From positions 16,204 to 80,203 of the forward strand of contig JAUYQH010000157.1 of assembly GCA_030697365.1 (NCBI GenBank): 64,000 nucleotides of DNA, in the 5' to 3' direction. Position 1 is the stretch's first letter. The number at the start of each line of letters is the position of its first letter. Under the pieces are notes generated by a model. It did no database searches, was not told the origin of the DNA, and was given only the letters and a program-made list of their open reading frames with translations. The stretch comes from Novosphingobium sp. GTDB taxonomy: Bacteria > Pseudomonadota > Alphaproteobacteria > Sphingomonadales > Sphingomonadaceae. Shown piece by piece: positions 18,766-27,371 of this stretch. The translations under genes were made by a program, and so were the position numbers.

Positions 18766-19326
18766 TCAGGAAATCTCTTCCAGCGTTACCCGGTCATTGG
18801 TGAACACGCACACTTCAGACGCAACCTGCATCGCCCGCCGCGCCAGTTTCTCGGGATCGCTCTCGTACTCGACCAGTGCGCGGGCCGCGGCGAGCGCGAA
18901 GTTGCCGCCCGAGCCGATCGCGGCGATGCCTCCTTCGGGCTCGAGCACGTCGCCGTTGCCGGTGAGGATCAGCATGATCTCCTTGTCGGCGACGATCATC
19001 AGCGCTTCCAGGTTGCGCAGGTATTTGTCGGTCCGCCAGTCCTTGGCCAGCTCTACCGCGGCGCGCATCAGCTGGCCGCGGTGCGCCTCGAGCTTTTTCT
19101 CGAGCCGCTCGAACAGGGTGAAGGCATCGGCGGTCGCGCCGGCGAACCCGCCGATCACGCTGCCGTCATGCAGCCGCCGCACCTTGCGCGCGTTGGGCTT
19201 CATCACGGTGTTGCCCATCGAAACCTGGCCGTCGCCCGCAATTACCGTGCGCGCGCCGATCTTGACCCCGATGATGGTAGTGCCGTGCCACTGTTCGAGG
19301 CCGTGGCTCGCCCGGTTTCCGTCCAT
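18766..19326 (-). CDS. hslV: ATP-dependent protease peptidase subunit HslV
   Basis: Threonine protease that forms the proteolytic double ring of HslUV, 186 residues before processing. The catalytic Thr follows a short propeptide in '[10 protein letters not shown]' (about residue 16), as is usual in alphaproteobacteria. Further family stretches are '[21 protein letters not shown]', '[18 protein letters not shown]' and '[16 protein letters not shown]'. I start at the ATG of 'MDGNRASHG'; the TTG 12 codons earlier would lie in a candidate promoter. It is followed by hslU, and bamE lies 42 bases upstream on the same strand. Confidence 0.95.
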   Translation of the reverse strand: MDGNRASHGLEQWHGTTIIGVKIGARTVIAGDGQVSMGNTVMKPNARKVRRLHDGSVIGGFAGATADAFTLFERLEKKLEAHRGQLMRAAVELAKDWRTDKYLRNLEALMIVADKEIMLILTGNGDVLEPEGGIAAIGSGGNFALAAARALVEYESDPEKLARRAMQVASEVCVFTNDRVTLEEIS

Positions 19327-19334
19327 GCGCCGCG

Positions 19335-19363
19335 ATATGGGAGCACCGCCGCAGCAGCGCAAG
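19335..19363 (-). promoter_or_regulatory. Candidate heat-shock (RpoH-type) promoter for hslVU
   Basis: Reading the minus strand, CTTG (ending at 19360) is followed 18 bases later by CCCATAT (19341-19335), close to a sigma-32 -35/-10 pair. hslVU is a classic sigma-32 target, which supports the guess. Transcription would begin within a few bases of the hslV ATG (19326), giving a leaderless or near-leaderless mRNA. The -35 deviates after CTTG. Confidence 0.4.
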
Positions 19364-19368
19364 CGCGG

Positions 19369-19845
19369 TCAGGTCCCGGGTTGCCTCGGCGCCCCGGCAC
19401 CCGCGGCGCCGACCGCGCCGATATTGCCGAACAGATCCTCGAAGAAGCTGCGCTCGCGGCCCAGCGTGGGAGTCTTGTCGCCATCGGGGCTGAGCCGGAC
19501 GACCTTTTCGTTGCCGGTCAGATCGACCTTGCTGACGTTGCCCGCGGCGTCGAAGTTGACCTTGAGGATCGATTGCTCGGTCGTCTGCGGGCGTCCAAAC
19601 GGCGACTGCGCGGTGTTGGTCGCTACGTAATACCACGATGGCGTGCCGAACTGGCTGGTGAAGGTGGGGCGACCGAGCGTTTTCTCCACCGATTGCTGGT
19701 TGTCGATCCCCGGCTGGATCGAGGTGATCAACGCGGCGTCGGCATAATAGCCGCGGTGGTCCTTGATGCTGACGCAGCCCGCAGTCAGCGCAAGCCCGGC
19801 TCCGAGCGTGATGGTTCCAAGGAAGGTACGGCCGGAAAGGCGCAT
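19369..19845 (-). CDS. bamE: BamE (SmpA/OmlA) family outer-membrane lipoprotein
   Basis: Small lipoprotein subunit of the BAM complex. The 158-residue product has a lipobox ('LALTAGC', Cys about 24). It also has the SmpA/OmlA core: 'IQPGIDNQQSVEKTLGRPTF' with the adjoining 'WYYVATNTAQSPFGRP' and 'VNFDAAGNVSKVDL'. A Gly/Ala-rich tail extends beyond the E. coli protein, as is common in alphaproteobacteria. The ORF-track start at 20457 is a read-through shadow; the true ATG is 'MRLSGRTFLG'. It is divergent from the CBP3-like gene, an arrangement common in this class. Confidence 0.9.
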   Translation of the reverse strand: MRLSGRTFLGTITLGAGLALTAGCVSIKDHRGYYADAALITSIQPGIDNQQSVEKTLGRPTFTSQFGTPSWYYVATNTAQSPFGRPQTTEQSILKVNFDAAGNVSKVDLTGNEKVVRLSPDGDKTPTLGRERSFFEDLFGNIGAVGAAGAGAPRQPGT

Positions 19846-20002
19846 CGAATTCTCCGCTGGCGTCGTCCGAAGCCCCCGCTTGGCGCGGGACCGGCGCGGC
19901 CCTATATCCGTTATGCGGGCGACCCTTAGGGGTTCGTCCATCCTACGACAAGGCCGCATGGCGGTTGAATTGGCGCTGAATGCGCGCCCGACGGGAATGG
20001 CC

Positions 20003-20512
20003 ATGAAACTTTTGAACCGCCTGCTCCGCCCTTCCCCCGCCGCACCCGCGGTGCTGCCATTATGGCGCGCCGTGATCTCCGAGGCGCGCGACAAGCGCTG
20101 GTACCGCGATCTCGGTGTGGCCGACACCGTCGAGGGGCGGTTCGACATGGTCACGATGGTCCTAGCAGCGGTACTGCTGCAGATCGAGCGCGAGGGCGAC
20201 GCGGACAGCTCGGTCGCGCTGACCGAGCTGTTCATCGACGACATGGACGCGCAACTGCGCCAGTCGGGAGTGGGCGATCTGATGGTCGGCAAGCACGTCG
20301 GCAAACTGATGGCGACGCTGGGCGGGCGGATCGGTGCCTTGCGTGAGGCCCTGCCCGTTGGTGGCGCGGCACTGGCCGATGCTGTGGCGCGCAATGTTTC
20401 GCTGGTCGAGGGCGCATCGTCTGCGCCGCTGGCCGAGGAACTGCGCCGGTTGAGCACCCGAATCGACGCCGTGCCGATCGATAGGCTGATCGACGGCGCG
20501 CTCGCTGCATGA
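20003..20512 (+). CDS. Ubiquinol-cytochrome c chaperone (CBP3) family protein
   Basis: A 169-residue relative of mitochondrial Cbp3/UQCC1, which helps assemble the cytochrome bc1 complex. The diagnostic core is 'WRAVISEARDKRWYRDLGVADTVEGRFDMV', quoted here in parts: 'ISEARDKRWYRDLGV' and 'TVEGRFDMVTMVLAAVLL'. A later helix-rich part has 'LFIDDMDAQLRQSGVGDLMV'. I start at the ATG of 'MKLLNRLLRP', preceded by ACGGGA; two ATGs just upstream are possible. It is ATGA-coupled to the DUF177 gene. The role in bc1 assembly is inferred from family membership. Confidence 0.87.
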   Translation: MKLLNRLLRPSPAAPAVLPLWRAVISEARDKRWYRDLGVADTVEGRFDMVTMVLAAVLLQIEREGDADSSVALTELFIDDMDAQLRQSGVGDLMVGKHVGKLMATLGGRIGALREALPVGGAALADAVARNVSLVEGASSAPLAEELRRLSTRIDAVPIDRLIDGALAA

Positions 20513-21021
20513 CGCCCGAATTCTCGCGAAGGTTCGATATCCGCGCCCTGCCCAGCGGGCCGCTGAAGCTCGAAGCCAACCCCAACGAATGCGCCGCGCT
20601 GGCCGAGCGGATCGGGATCGAGGCGGTCGAGCGGCTTGCTGCCGAAGTCACCCTGCTTCCCGCCGATGGCGCGATCGAAGCGAGCGGGCGGATCGACGCC
20701 ACCGTCGTCCAGCTCTGCGCGATTTCGAACGAGCCTTTCACCCTACGGATCAGCGAACCGCTGGCGCTGCGGTTTGTCGAGGCCAACCCGTCGCATAGCA
20801 CCGACGAGGAGACCGAGATCGAGATCGATTCCGAAACGTGCGACGAAATCCCCTACGTAGGAACCCACTTCGACTTGGGCGAAGAGATTGCCCAGTCGCT
20901 CGCGCTTACGATCGATCCCTACGCGACCGGACCCGACGCCGACCGGGTGCGGACGGAGACGGGGCTTTCCGATGAGGCGAGCAGTGGGCCTTTCGCAGCG
21001 CTGGCGGCGCTCAGGAAGTAA
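20509..21021 (+). CDS. DUF177 (YceD-like) family protein
   Basis: A 170-residue member of the DUF177/YceD family, linked in bacteria and plants to 23S rRNA processing or ribosome assembly. Supporting features are the N-terminal 'FSRRFDIRALPSGPLKLEA', the central 'VVQLCAISNEPFTLRI' and the acidic C-terminal part 'DLGEEIAQSLALTIDPYA'. The usual downstream partner rpmF (ribosomal protein L32) is absent here; the convergent ssb gene comes 4 bases later. Start codon overlap with the CBP3-like gene indicates co-translation. Confidence 0.85.
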   Translation: MTPEFSRRFDIRALPSGPLKLEANPNECAALAERIGIEAVERLAAEVTLLPADGAIEASGRIDATVVQLCAISNEPFTLRISEPLALRFVEANPSHSTDEETEIEIDSETCDEIPYVGTHFDLGEEIAQSLALTIDPYATGPDADRVRTETGLSDEASSGPFAALAALRK

Positions 21022-21025
21022 CCGA

Positions 21026-21562
21026 TCAGAACGGAATGTCGTCGTCGAGGTCGTCGGCGAAACCGCCCTTTGATCCACCGCCAGACGAACCGCCGCCTCC
21101 CTCGCCCCATCCGCCGCGCGAACCACCGCCGCCGCTGCCGCCCGACGAACCACCGCCCCAATCGCCACCACCGGACTTGGCTCCGCCGCTACCGCCGCCG
21201 CTACCGCCCGGCGCGCCGTCGAGCATGGTCATCACCCCGCCGATGCCGCCCACCGAAATCTCGGTCGAATAGCGGTCGTTGCCCGAGGCATCCTGCCACT
21301 TGCGGGTGCGCAATTGGCCTTCGATGTAGACCTTGCTGCCCTTGCGCAGATAGCGTTCGGCGACCCCGACCAGCCCATCGGACTGGAGGACGACGCTGTG
21401 CCACTCGGTGCGTTCCTTGCGCTCGCCGGTGGCCTTGTCCTTCCAGTTTTCGCTGGTGGCGATGCGCAAGTTGGCGATCCGCCCGCCATTCTGGAAGCTC
21501 TTGACCTCCGGGTCCTGCCCCAGATTGCCGATCAGCATGACCTTGTTGAGACTGCCCGCCAT
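21026..21562 (-). CDS. ssb: Single-stranded DNA-binding protein
   Basis: Protects single-stranded DNA in replication, recombination and repair. The OB fold occupies residues 1-110 ('[20 protein letters not shown]', '[19 protein letters not shown]'). A very Gly/Ser-rich linker (about 118-165) follows, and the acidic partner-binding tip is 'DDLDDDIPF'. I start at the ATG of 'MAGSLNKV'; the 51-codon extension in the track is not family-like. It lies 14 bases downstream of feoB on the same strand, so it may receive read-through from the feo genes besides any promoter of its own inside feoB. Confidence 0.96.
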   Translation of the reverse strand: MAGSLNKVMLIGNLGQDPEVKSFQNGGRIANLRIATSENWKDKATGERKERTEWHSVVLQSDGLVGVAERYLRKGSKVYIEGQLRTRKWQDASGNDRYSTEISVGGIGGVMTMLDGAPGGSGGGSGGAKSGGGDWGGGSSGGSGGGGSRGGWGEGGGGSSGGGSKGGFADDLDDDIPF

Positions 21563-21576
21563 ATCGTGTTGCGCTC

Positions 21577-23427
21577 CTAAAGCCCGAGCGCGACCGCGCT
21601 CCAGTATGTGATTCCCGCGAACAGATAGGCGAGCCCGAACAGGTATGCCAACATGAACAGGGGCCATTTCCACCCATTCGTTTCGCGCCGGGTCACCGCG
21701 ATTGTGCTCATGCACTGGGGCGCGAACACGAACCAGGCGAGGAAGGCCAGCGCGGTGGGAAGGGTCCAGCGCGACTTGAGCTGATCACCCAGCTTCTGCG
21801 CGGTCTCGGCTTCGTCGGTCGCCGCCACAGCATAAGTCGTCGCCAGCGACGCCACCGCCACTTCGCGCGCGGCCATCGCCGGGATCAAGGCGAGCGCGAT
21901 GTCGCGGTTGAAGCCGATCGGCTCGACCACCACCGCCAGGCCGTTGGCCAGCGTTCCGGCGATCGAGGCGTCGACCTGATCTTCACCCGGCGCGGCACGG
22001 GGGAAGTTGAGCAGCAGCCACAGCACCACCGTGACCATGAAGATGATCGTTCCGGCGCGGCGCAGGAAGATCCACGCGCGCTGCCACAGCCCGAGCGCGA
22101 GATCCTTGATCGTGGGCATCTGGTATTTGGGCAATTCCATGATGAAGCCGCTGGCGGCACCCTTGGTGACCGAACGGCGCAGCACCAGCGCCACCGCCAT
22201 CGCCCCGACGATCCCGATCACATAGAGCGCGAACAGCACCAGTCCCTGTAACCCCACCCCCGCGCCGACGCTGCGGTTGGGGATGAATGCGGCGATGATG
22301 ACCGCATAGACCGGCAGCCGCGCCGAGCAGGTCATCAGCGGGGCGATCAGGATCGTGGTCAGGCGGTCCTTGGGATCGGCGATGCTGCGCGTCGCCATGA
22401 TCCCGGGGATGGCGCAGGCGAAGCTCGACAACAGCGGGATGAAGCTGCGCCCCGACAGCCCGACCCCGGCCATCAGCCGGTCCATCAGGAACGCCGCCCG
22501 GGCCATGTAGCCGGTCGCCTCGAGTACCAGGATGAAAAAGAACAGGATCAGGATCTGCGGGAGGAACACGACGACAGAACCGACGCCCGAGAGAATGCCC
22601 TCGGTCAGCAGGTCGCGCGCCAGACTGGCAGGCACCGTGGCGCGAACCTCGGCCGATATCGCACCAATGCCGGATTCGAGCGCGTCGGCGAACGGCGTCG
22701 CCCAGGCGAACACCGCCTGGAACATCACGAACAGCAGCGCGAAGAGGATCACCGGCCCCAGCCACGGATGAAGCAGCACCCGGTCGAGCCGCGAATGAAG
22801 TCGGTGGCGGCGGGTTTCGGAGAGGATCGCGCCATCGGCGATAACGTGGGCTTCGAGGCGGCGCTCGGTCAGGCCGATGTGCGATTGGGGGTGTGCCGGC
22901 TCGCCGGCGTGACGCTCAGCCTCGGCTATGGCAGCGGCGAGTTCCGTCAGACCACGGCGGCGCACCGCGACCGTCGGGATTACCGGCACCCCCAGCGCCT
23001 GTTCGAGCGCTGTCGGATCGAGCACCAGCCCGTCGCGCTCGGCCAGGTCGATCATGTTGAGCGCGATCACCGTCGGGCGTCCAAGCGCGATGATTTCCTG
23101 CGCGAAGACCAGGTGCTGCTCGAGGTTCGAGGCGTCGAGCACAACCACCAGCGCATCGGGCCGTGTCTGCCCTTCCATCTCGCCCAGAATGACCTTGCGT
23201 GTCACTTCCTCATCGGGGCTTGTGGCATCGAGCCCGTAGCTGCCCGGCAGGTCGATCAGCTCGACCGGCTCGCCCGAAGGCAGCGCCATCCGCCCCGCCT
23301 TGCGCTCGACGGTGACGCCGGGATAGTTGGCGATTTTCTGGCGCGCACCGGTCAGTGCGTTGAACAATGCGCTTTTGCCCGCGTTGGGATTGCCGACCAG
23401 CGCAGCGGTGCGGATCGCCCTCGTCAC
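21577..23427 (-). CDS. feoB: Ferrous iron transporter FeoB
   Basis: Inner-membrane Fe(II) transporter with an N-terminal G protein domain. G1 is '[12 protein letters not shown]' (about 12), G3 'IDLPGSYG', G4 'ALNMIDLA'. The membrane part has the Gate motifs with Cys: '[14 protein letters not shown]' and '[15 protein letters not shown]'. At 616 residues it is shorter than E. coli FeoB (about 770), mainly through a compact GDI region and loops, as seen in other alphaproteobacteria. feoA lies 7 bases upstream; no feoC is present. A Fur-like dyad sits before feoA. Confidence 0.95.
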   Translation of the reverse strand: MTRAIRTAALVGNPNAGKSALFNALTGARQKIANYPGVTVERKAGRMALPSGEPVELIDLPGSYGLDATSPDEEVTRKVILGEMEGQTRPDALVVVLDASNLEQHLVFAQEIIALGRPTVIALNMIDLAERDGLVLDPTALEQALGVPVIPTVAVRRRGLTELAAAIAEAERHAGEPAHPQSHIGLTERRLEAHVIADGAILSETRRHRLHSRLDRVLLHPWLGPVILFALLFVMFQAVFAWATPFADALESGIGAISAEVRATVPASLARDLLTEGILSGVGSVVVFLPQILILFFFILVLEATGYMARAAFLMDRLMAGVGLSGRSFIPLLSSFACAIPGIMATRSIADPKDRLTTILIAPLMTCSARLPVYAVIIAAFIPNRSVGAGVGLQGLVLFALYVIGIVGAMAVALVLRRSVTKGAASGFIMELPKYQMPTIKDLALGLWQRAWIFLRRAGTIIFMVTVVLWLLLNFPRAAPGEDQVDASIAGTLANGLAVVVEPIGFNRDIALALIPAMAAREVAVASLATTYAVAATDEAETAQKLGDQLKSRWTLPTALAFLAWFVFAPQCMSTIAVTRRETNGWKWPLFMLAYLFGLAYLFAGITYWSAVALGL

Positions 23428-23434
23428 ATCAAGC

Positions 23435-23674
23435 TCAAGCGGGTTCGACCGTCATCGCGCGGGCATGGATCCGGCGCAGCGCGACGGTCATCCGCCCGAT
23501 CTCGAGCGCCAGTGGATCGCGCCCGGCGAAGACCCCGCGATACGCCAGCGTGACCTTCGCCCCATTGTCGATCCCCAGCGCACGCAATCGCTGCGCCTCT
23601 TCGGGCACCAATAGTGTCCAATCGACCGCGGTGATGCGCGCCGGTTGACCGATGGGGAGATCGTCGAGTTGCAC
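23435..23674 (-). CDS. feoA: Ferrous iron transport accessory protein FeoA
   Basis: A 79-residue SH3-like cytoplasmic partner of FeoB. The matching sequence is 'PIGQPARITAVDW', 'EEAQRLRALGIDNGAKVTLAY' (shortened: 'LRALGIDNGAKVTLAYRG') and 'DPLALEIGRMTVALRR'. The ORF track merges it with upstream sequence in the same frame. I place the start at GTG 23674 ('MQLDDLPIGQ'), because the family starts just before this motif and no closer ATG exists. It is immediately upstream of feoB. Confidence 0.85.
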   Translation of the reverse strand: MQLDDLPIGQPARITAVDWTLLVPEEAQRLRALGIDNGAKVTLAYRGVFAGRDPLALEIGRMTVALRRIHARAMTVEPA

Positions 23675-23702
23675 GCGGTGGGCGTGGCAGAATGGCGCAT
23701 CA

Positions 23703-23721
23703 ATTGCAACTGGTTCGCAAT
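23703..23721. promoter_or_regulatory. Candidate Fur-like operator upstream of feoA
   Basis: A 19-base dyad, ATTGC-N9-GCAAT, with one further matching inner pair. It lies in the 53-base gap between the COQ9 gene and feoA, about 30 bases before the feoA start. Length, symmetry and place suit an iron-responsive Fur-family site. I claim no exact consensus score. Confidence 0.4.
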
Positions 23722-23727
23722 AACGCT

Positions 23728-24399
23728 TTATCTGGCCGGATATCTCAGCCTTCCCAGCAACCGTGCCGGACTGAACCGCTCCGCATCGGGTCGCAGCAAT
23801 TGGGCCTTGACCTTCTCGAACTGCATGACGTTGTCGATCCGCCGGTCGAGGAACGCCTTGCTCTCGGCAAAGCCCTCGCTCTCGTCGTAGGCGAATACCG
23901 CCAGGGTCGAGGCATAGAGCGCGCCCAGCGTCATTCGCTTGGTGTAGTGGTTGTAATCGGTCGCGGTATCCCCGGCGAGCCGCCACATCGCGTCGGCGCT
24001 GCTCCAACCGAGGCGAAGCGCCTGCGCGGCGTTGTGCGGCAGCGCCATGATCGCCAGCGCGCGGCGCAGCGCTTCCTGCTGGCCAGCCAGCGCATCGAGC
24101 CGAAACTGGACGAGGCGGCGGATACGTTCGCGAATCTTGAGCGTGGCCAGCGTCTCGGCGGGCAGCGCCGCTTCCATCGCGCGATCGATCGAGGCGATCC
24201 ACGCCGCGATCATCGCCATCGCGCTCGCCCCGGAATCGGCCTTAAATGCGAACTTGGCGACTTCGGGGTCGACGCCTTCGATCTCGGCGGCGTTGGCCAC
24301 CGCGAGCGGGGTCCACCCGTCGAACACCGCGGCATCGGCGACCGCCGGGGCCAGCGCGATGCGCAATTCGGCCAACGTCAGGTCGAGCGAAATCGTCAC
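23728..24399 (-). CDS. COQ9 family protein
   Basis: A 223-residue COQ9 homologue; the family binds lipid/quinone intermediates and aids ubiquinone synthesis with COQ7. It has the TetR-like helical fold and typical stretches 'FDGWTPLAVANAAEIEG', 'RLGWSSADAMWRLAGDTATD' and 'NHYTKRMTLGALYASTLAVF', followed by the family's C-terminal region around 'AYDESEGFAESKAFLDRRID'. It lies 53 bases upstream of feoA and 1 base after the ankyrin gene on the same strand. There is no functional link to iron known to me. Confidence 0.9.
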   Translation of the reverse strand: MTISLDLTLAELRIALAPAVADAAVFDGWTPLAVANAAEIEGVDPEVAKFAFKADSGASAMAMIAAWIASIDRAMEAALPAETLATLKIRERIRRLVQFRLDALAGQQEALRRALAIMALPHNAAQALRLGWSSADAMWRLAGDTATDYNHYTKRMTLGALYASTLAVFAYDESEGFAESKAFLDRRIDNVMQFEKVKAQLLRPDAERFSPARLLGRLRYPAR

Positions 24400-24400
24400 G

Positions 24401-25015
24401 TCAGAACTTGGGGCCGTAAGTTTGCGTCTTGGGTTTGCCCGCGGCGATCTTGGCGGCGTTCTCGATTTCGGCCAGCACCGGGTTGCTGCGCCCGTCCAGC
24501 GTCGCGTAATCGAGCGCCGAACGGCCCGAATTGTCGTTGCGCTTCGCGTTAGCGCCGGCCTTGAGCAAGACCCGGGCCATCGCCGCGTCCTTGCGGTGAG
24601 TGGCGGCGATCAGCGACGTTTCGCCGGTGCTGTTGGGCTCATCGACTTTGGCGCCGAGGGCAAGCAGCGCCTCCACCCCTTCGACGAAGCCGACATTGCT
24701 GGCGAGCTGGAGCGGGGTCTCGCCCTTGCTGTTGCGGGCGTTGACGTTGGCTCCCTTGGCCGCGAGGAACCGGACCCAGGTCAGGTCGCGGCGGGCGACG
24801 ACAATGTGCAACGCGGTATCGCCGGTGGAAACGTCCCTGGTGTTGACCAGCGTGCTGCCCGGGGCGGCGAGCATGTCGGTGACTTTGTCGCCTTCCTTCT
24901 TGCGCACCGATTCGAGGAACTTATAGCCAGCCGAGAATTGGGCCTGTGCCGGCAGACCGAGCGAAAGCCCGCCCGCCGCCAGCGCCACCGCCGCGATCCG
25001 CCACCGCAATTGCAC
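24401..25015 (-). CDS. Periplasmic ankyrin-repeat protein
   Basis: A 204-residue protein with a Sec signal peptide ('AAVALAAGGLSLGLPAQAQ') and about four ankyrin repeats from residue 45. Recognisable ones are 'GDTALHIVVARRDLTWVRFL', 'GETPLQLASNVGFVEGVEAL' and 'GETSLIAATHRKDAAMARVL'. The true start is probably the GTG at 25015, which has a perfect AGGAGG five bases upstream. The ATG 12 codons earlier has none. The binding partner is unknown. It is transcribed away from the SCO1 gene. Confidence 0.85.
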   Translation of the reverse strand: MQLRWRIAAVALAAGGLSLGLPAQAQFSAGYKFLESVRKKEGDKVTDMLAAPGSTLVNTRDVSTGDTALHIVVARRDLTWVRFLAAKGANVNARNSKGETPLQLASNVGFVEGVEALLALGAKVDEPNSTGETSLIAATHRKDAAMARVLLKAGANAKRNDNSGRSALDYATLDGRSNPVLAEIENAAKIAAGKPKTQTYGPKF

Positions 25016-25079
25016 GCCAACCTCCTGAAATGCCCAGCCCAAGGGACTCATCCCCTTGCCCAGCGCCCGTTAGCAGAGC

Positions 25080-25688
25080 ATGAACCGCCGCGCCATGCCA
25101 CGCCTTGCCACTACGATCTTCGTCGCCGCGCTGCTTTCCATCACCGCATGCTCGCCGGGCGGCGACGAAGCCGCGCAGCCGCCACTGGCCGGAGCGAAGA
25201 TCGGCGGCAATTTTTCGCTGATCGACAAGGGCGGCAAACCCGTCCGCTTCAGCGATTTCGCTGGCCAGTACCGGATCGTCTACTTCGGTTTCACCTTCTG
25301 CCCCGACGCATGCCCGCTCGATATGCAAAAGCTGATGCAAGGCTATGCCAAGTTCGCGCAAGCCGAGCCCGAGGTCGCAGCAAGGGTTCAGCCGCTGTTC
25401 GTGAGCATCGATCCCGCGCGCGACACTCCCTCGGCGGTGGGTGAATTCGCGGCCGCGTTCTCACCGAAGCTGATCGGCCTGACCGGCAGCGAGGAGCAAG
25501 TCGTCGAGGCGGTGAAGATGTTTGCGGGTTATGCCAGAAAGGGCGAACCAGCCAAAGACGGCAGTTATGCGATGGATCATTCGCGCTTCGCCTATTTGAT
25601 GGACCCTGAAGGCAAGCCGATAGGTTTCCTGCCGATTGACCAGAGCGCAGACGCGGTCGCCAGGGACCTCGCCCGATGGACGAGCTGA
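25080..25688 (+). CDS. SCO1/SenC family copper chaperone, lipoprotein
   Basis: Thioredoxin-fold protein that helps metallate the CuA site of cytochrome c oxidase. The 202-residue product has a lipobox ('LLSITAC', Cys 24), the copper-binding CxxxC in 'CPDACP' (about 74-78) and the distant ligand His in 'MDHSRFAYLM' (about 166). All three copper ligands are present, so it should be functional. The 3' end overlaps the next gene by 13 bases. Confidence 0.93.
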   Translation: MNRRAMPRLATTIFVAALLSITACSPGGDEAAQPPLAGAKIGGNFSLIDKGGKPVRFSDFAGQYRIVYFGFTFCPDACPLDMQKLMQGYAKFAQAEPEVAARVQPLFVSIDPARDTPSAVGEFAAAFSPKLIGLTGSEEQVVEAVKMFAGYARKGEPAKDGSYAMDHSRFAYLMDPEGKPIGFLPIDQSADAVARDLARWTS

Positions 25689-26125
25689 GCGAGCCCCGCT
25701 TCTGGGACAAACCGATCGACCGCCTGAGCCGCGGCCAATGGGAGGCGCTGTGCGACGGTTGCGGGCAATGCTGCCTGCACAAGCTGGAAGACGAGGACAC
25801 CGGCGCGATCTATCGCACCAACGTCGCCTGCCGCCTGCTCGACCTCAAGACCGCGCGCTGCGCCGACTACCGCCACCGCAAGGCGCAAGTGCCTGATTGC
25901 CTGCGCCTGACGCCCAGGCTTGTGCTCGAAGTGCCGTGGCTGCCGAAAACCTGCGCCTATCGCCTGCGCGCCGAAGGAAAGCCGCTGCCAGACTGGCACT
26001 ATCTCGAATGTGGCGACCGGGAAGCGGTCCACCGCGAAGGGGTGTCGATACGCGGGCGCGCGGTGAGCGAGGTGGTGGCGGGCCCGCTCGAGGATCACAT
26101 CGTCTCAACCGAGCCGGTCGGATGA
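25676..26125 (+). CDS. UPF0260 (YcgN) / YkgJ-type cysteine-cluster protein
   Basis: A 149-residue conserved protein of the YcgN family. The metal-binding Cys cluster is visible as 'CDGCGQCC' (about 26-33), with further Cys in 'NVACRLLD', 'ARCADY', 'VPDCLRL', 'TCAYRL' and 'YLECGD'. Family proteins are proposed to bind Zn or an Fe-S cluster, but no activity is established. Its start lies inside the SCO1 gene and its stop overlaps the next start (ATGA). Confidence 0.88.
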   Translation: MDELSEPRFWDKPIDRLSRGQWEALCDGCGQCCLHKLEDEDTGAIYRTNVACRLLDLKTARCADYRHRKAQVPDCLRLTPRLVLEVPWLPKTCAYRLRAEGKPLPDWHYLECGDREAVHREGVSIRGRAVSEVVAGPLEDHIVSTEPVG

Positions 26126-26868
26126 TCGACTGGTTGCGCCGCGCCGGAGGGACGCGCCCGGCGGCACCCCCGGAACGCCGCAGCCTGATCGTCGCCGGGC
26201 GCGAGCTACCCGTCGCGATCCGCACCTTGCGCACCGCGCGGCGGATGACCCTGCGGATCGCCCCCGACGGCAGCGAAGCGCGCATCACGATGCCACCGTG
26301 GGGCCGGAGCGGCGAAGCGCTGGCCTTTGCCCGCGAGCGCAGCGACTGGCTGGCGCTCCAACTGGCGGCGGTGCCGCAACGGACGGCACCGGGCGTAGGC
26401 GAAATGCTGTCCTATCGCGGCGAGAGGGTGGTGATCGTCTGGCGGGCGGATGCACCGCGCCGCCCGGTGCTCGACGACGGCGCGGTCCTGCTCGGCGGCC
26501 CGAGCGACGCGGTCGAACGCCGCCTGCACCGCTGGCTGGAGAGCGAGGCGCTGCGCCTGTTCCGCGACGACGTCGCCAGTTTCGCGGCTGCCGCGGATGT
26601 CGCCGAGCCACGGGTCCTGCTGTCGCGCGCGCGCCGCCGTTGGGGCAGCTGCACCAGCGACGGGACGGTGCGGCTCAACTGGCGGCTGATCATGGCGCCC
26701 GATTTCGTGCGCCGCTCGGTCGTCGCGCACGAGATCGCGCATCTGGCCCACTTCGACCACGGCCCGCGGTTTCACGCGTTTCTGGACGCGATCTACGATG
26801 GCGACTTGCCCGCCGCCAACCGCTGGCTCAAGCGCGAGGGGCGCACCCTCTACGCCCCGTTCGGCTGA
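26122..26868 (+). CDS. YgjP-like (M48/DUF45) metallopeptidase domain protein
   Basis: A 248-residue cytosolic protein of the YgjP/DUF45 family, related to zincin peptidases. The zinc motif is 'VVAHEIAHLAHFDHGPRF' (HEIAH about 203), with the preceding family block 'RRRWGSCTSDGTVRLNWRL'. I start at the ATG overlapping the YcgN-like stop; the longer track ORF is a shadow of that gene. Homologues often sit near DNA metabolism genes or as toxin-linked proteases, but its substrate is unknown. Confidence 0.88.
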   Translation: MIDWLRRAGGTRPAAPPERRSLIVAGRELPVAIRTLRTARRMTLRIAPDGSEARITMPPWGRSGEALAFARERSDWLALQLAAVPQRTAPGVGEMLSYRGERVVIVWRADAPRRPVLDDGAVLLGGPSDAVERRLHRWLESEALRLFRDDVASFAAAADVAEPRVLLSRARRRWGSCTSDGTVRLNWRLIMAPDFVRRSVVAHEIAHLAHFDHGPRFHAFLDAIYDGDLPAANRWLKREGRTLYAPFG

Positions 26869-26909
26869 GGCATCTGGCGCGCGCGCGCTGCTGCGCCTAT
26901 CTTGACCCG

Positions 26910-27371
26910 ATGTCGCTGTTCCGCCGCTTGCTCCGCCGCCTCAACCCACTCGCCGCGCTGGGCGACCTCGGGCAGCAGCTTTCCACCCCCTACCCCCACC
27001 GCTTCAAGATCATGGCGGCGGCCGCGGTGACGACCGTGGGGCTGTTTTCGGTGATGTGGCAGGAAGGCGCCACTGGGCTGCCGCACCCTCCGAAGATCAC
27101 CTATGTCCAAAGCTTCGATCCCGGCCGTAGCGAGGCCGAGATTGTCGCCGGCAACATCGCCGCAACCAAAGCCGGTCGCGCCGCCGAGGCCGAGCAGGCC
27201 GCCAGTGCCGAACGCATCCGCCAGATGTACAAGACGCTGGGTCGCGTTTCGGGAATGGACGTCGACAAGATCGAGGCCAAAGCCAAAGCCGACGCCGCGG
27301 CTGAAGGCGCCGCCAAAGCTGCGGGCGCTGGACAAATGCCCAAGGCGCGGGTCGAGCGGATCAATCCCTGA
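26910..27371 (+). CDS. Hypothetical single-pass membrane protein with charged coiled tail
   Basis: A 153-residue product: basic N-terminus ('MSLFRRLLRRLNPL'), one membrane helix ('KIMAAAAVTTVGLFSVMW'), then a helical, Ala/Lys/Glu-rich domain facing the periplasm ('AERIRQMYKTLGRVSGMDVD'). I do not recognise a named family, though similar unnamed proteins occur in sphingomonads as far as I recall. It starts 41 bases after the YgjP-like gene, and its stop overlaps the start region of ribD. Confidence 0.65.
   Translation: MSLFRRLLRRLNPLAALGDLGQQLSTPYPHRFKIMAAAAVTTVGLFSVMWQEGATGLPHPPKITYVQSFDPGRSEAEIVAGNIAATKAGRAAEAEQAASAERIRQMYKTLGRVSGMDVDKIEAKAKADAAAEGAAKAAGAGQMPKARVERINP

Noticed and set aside
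16470-18803. 777-codon plus-strand ORF
   Set aside because: It runs through the HupE-like gene in another frame and then antisense to hslU. The protein is Arg/Gly/Asp-rich low-information sequence with no family motif; a high-GC shadow.
21030-21220. Tandem repeat or CRISPR-like array
   Set aside because: The repetitive bases encode the Gly/Ser-rich linker of SSB; there are no spaced direct repeats.
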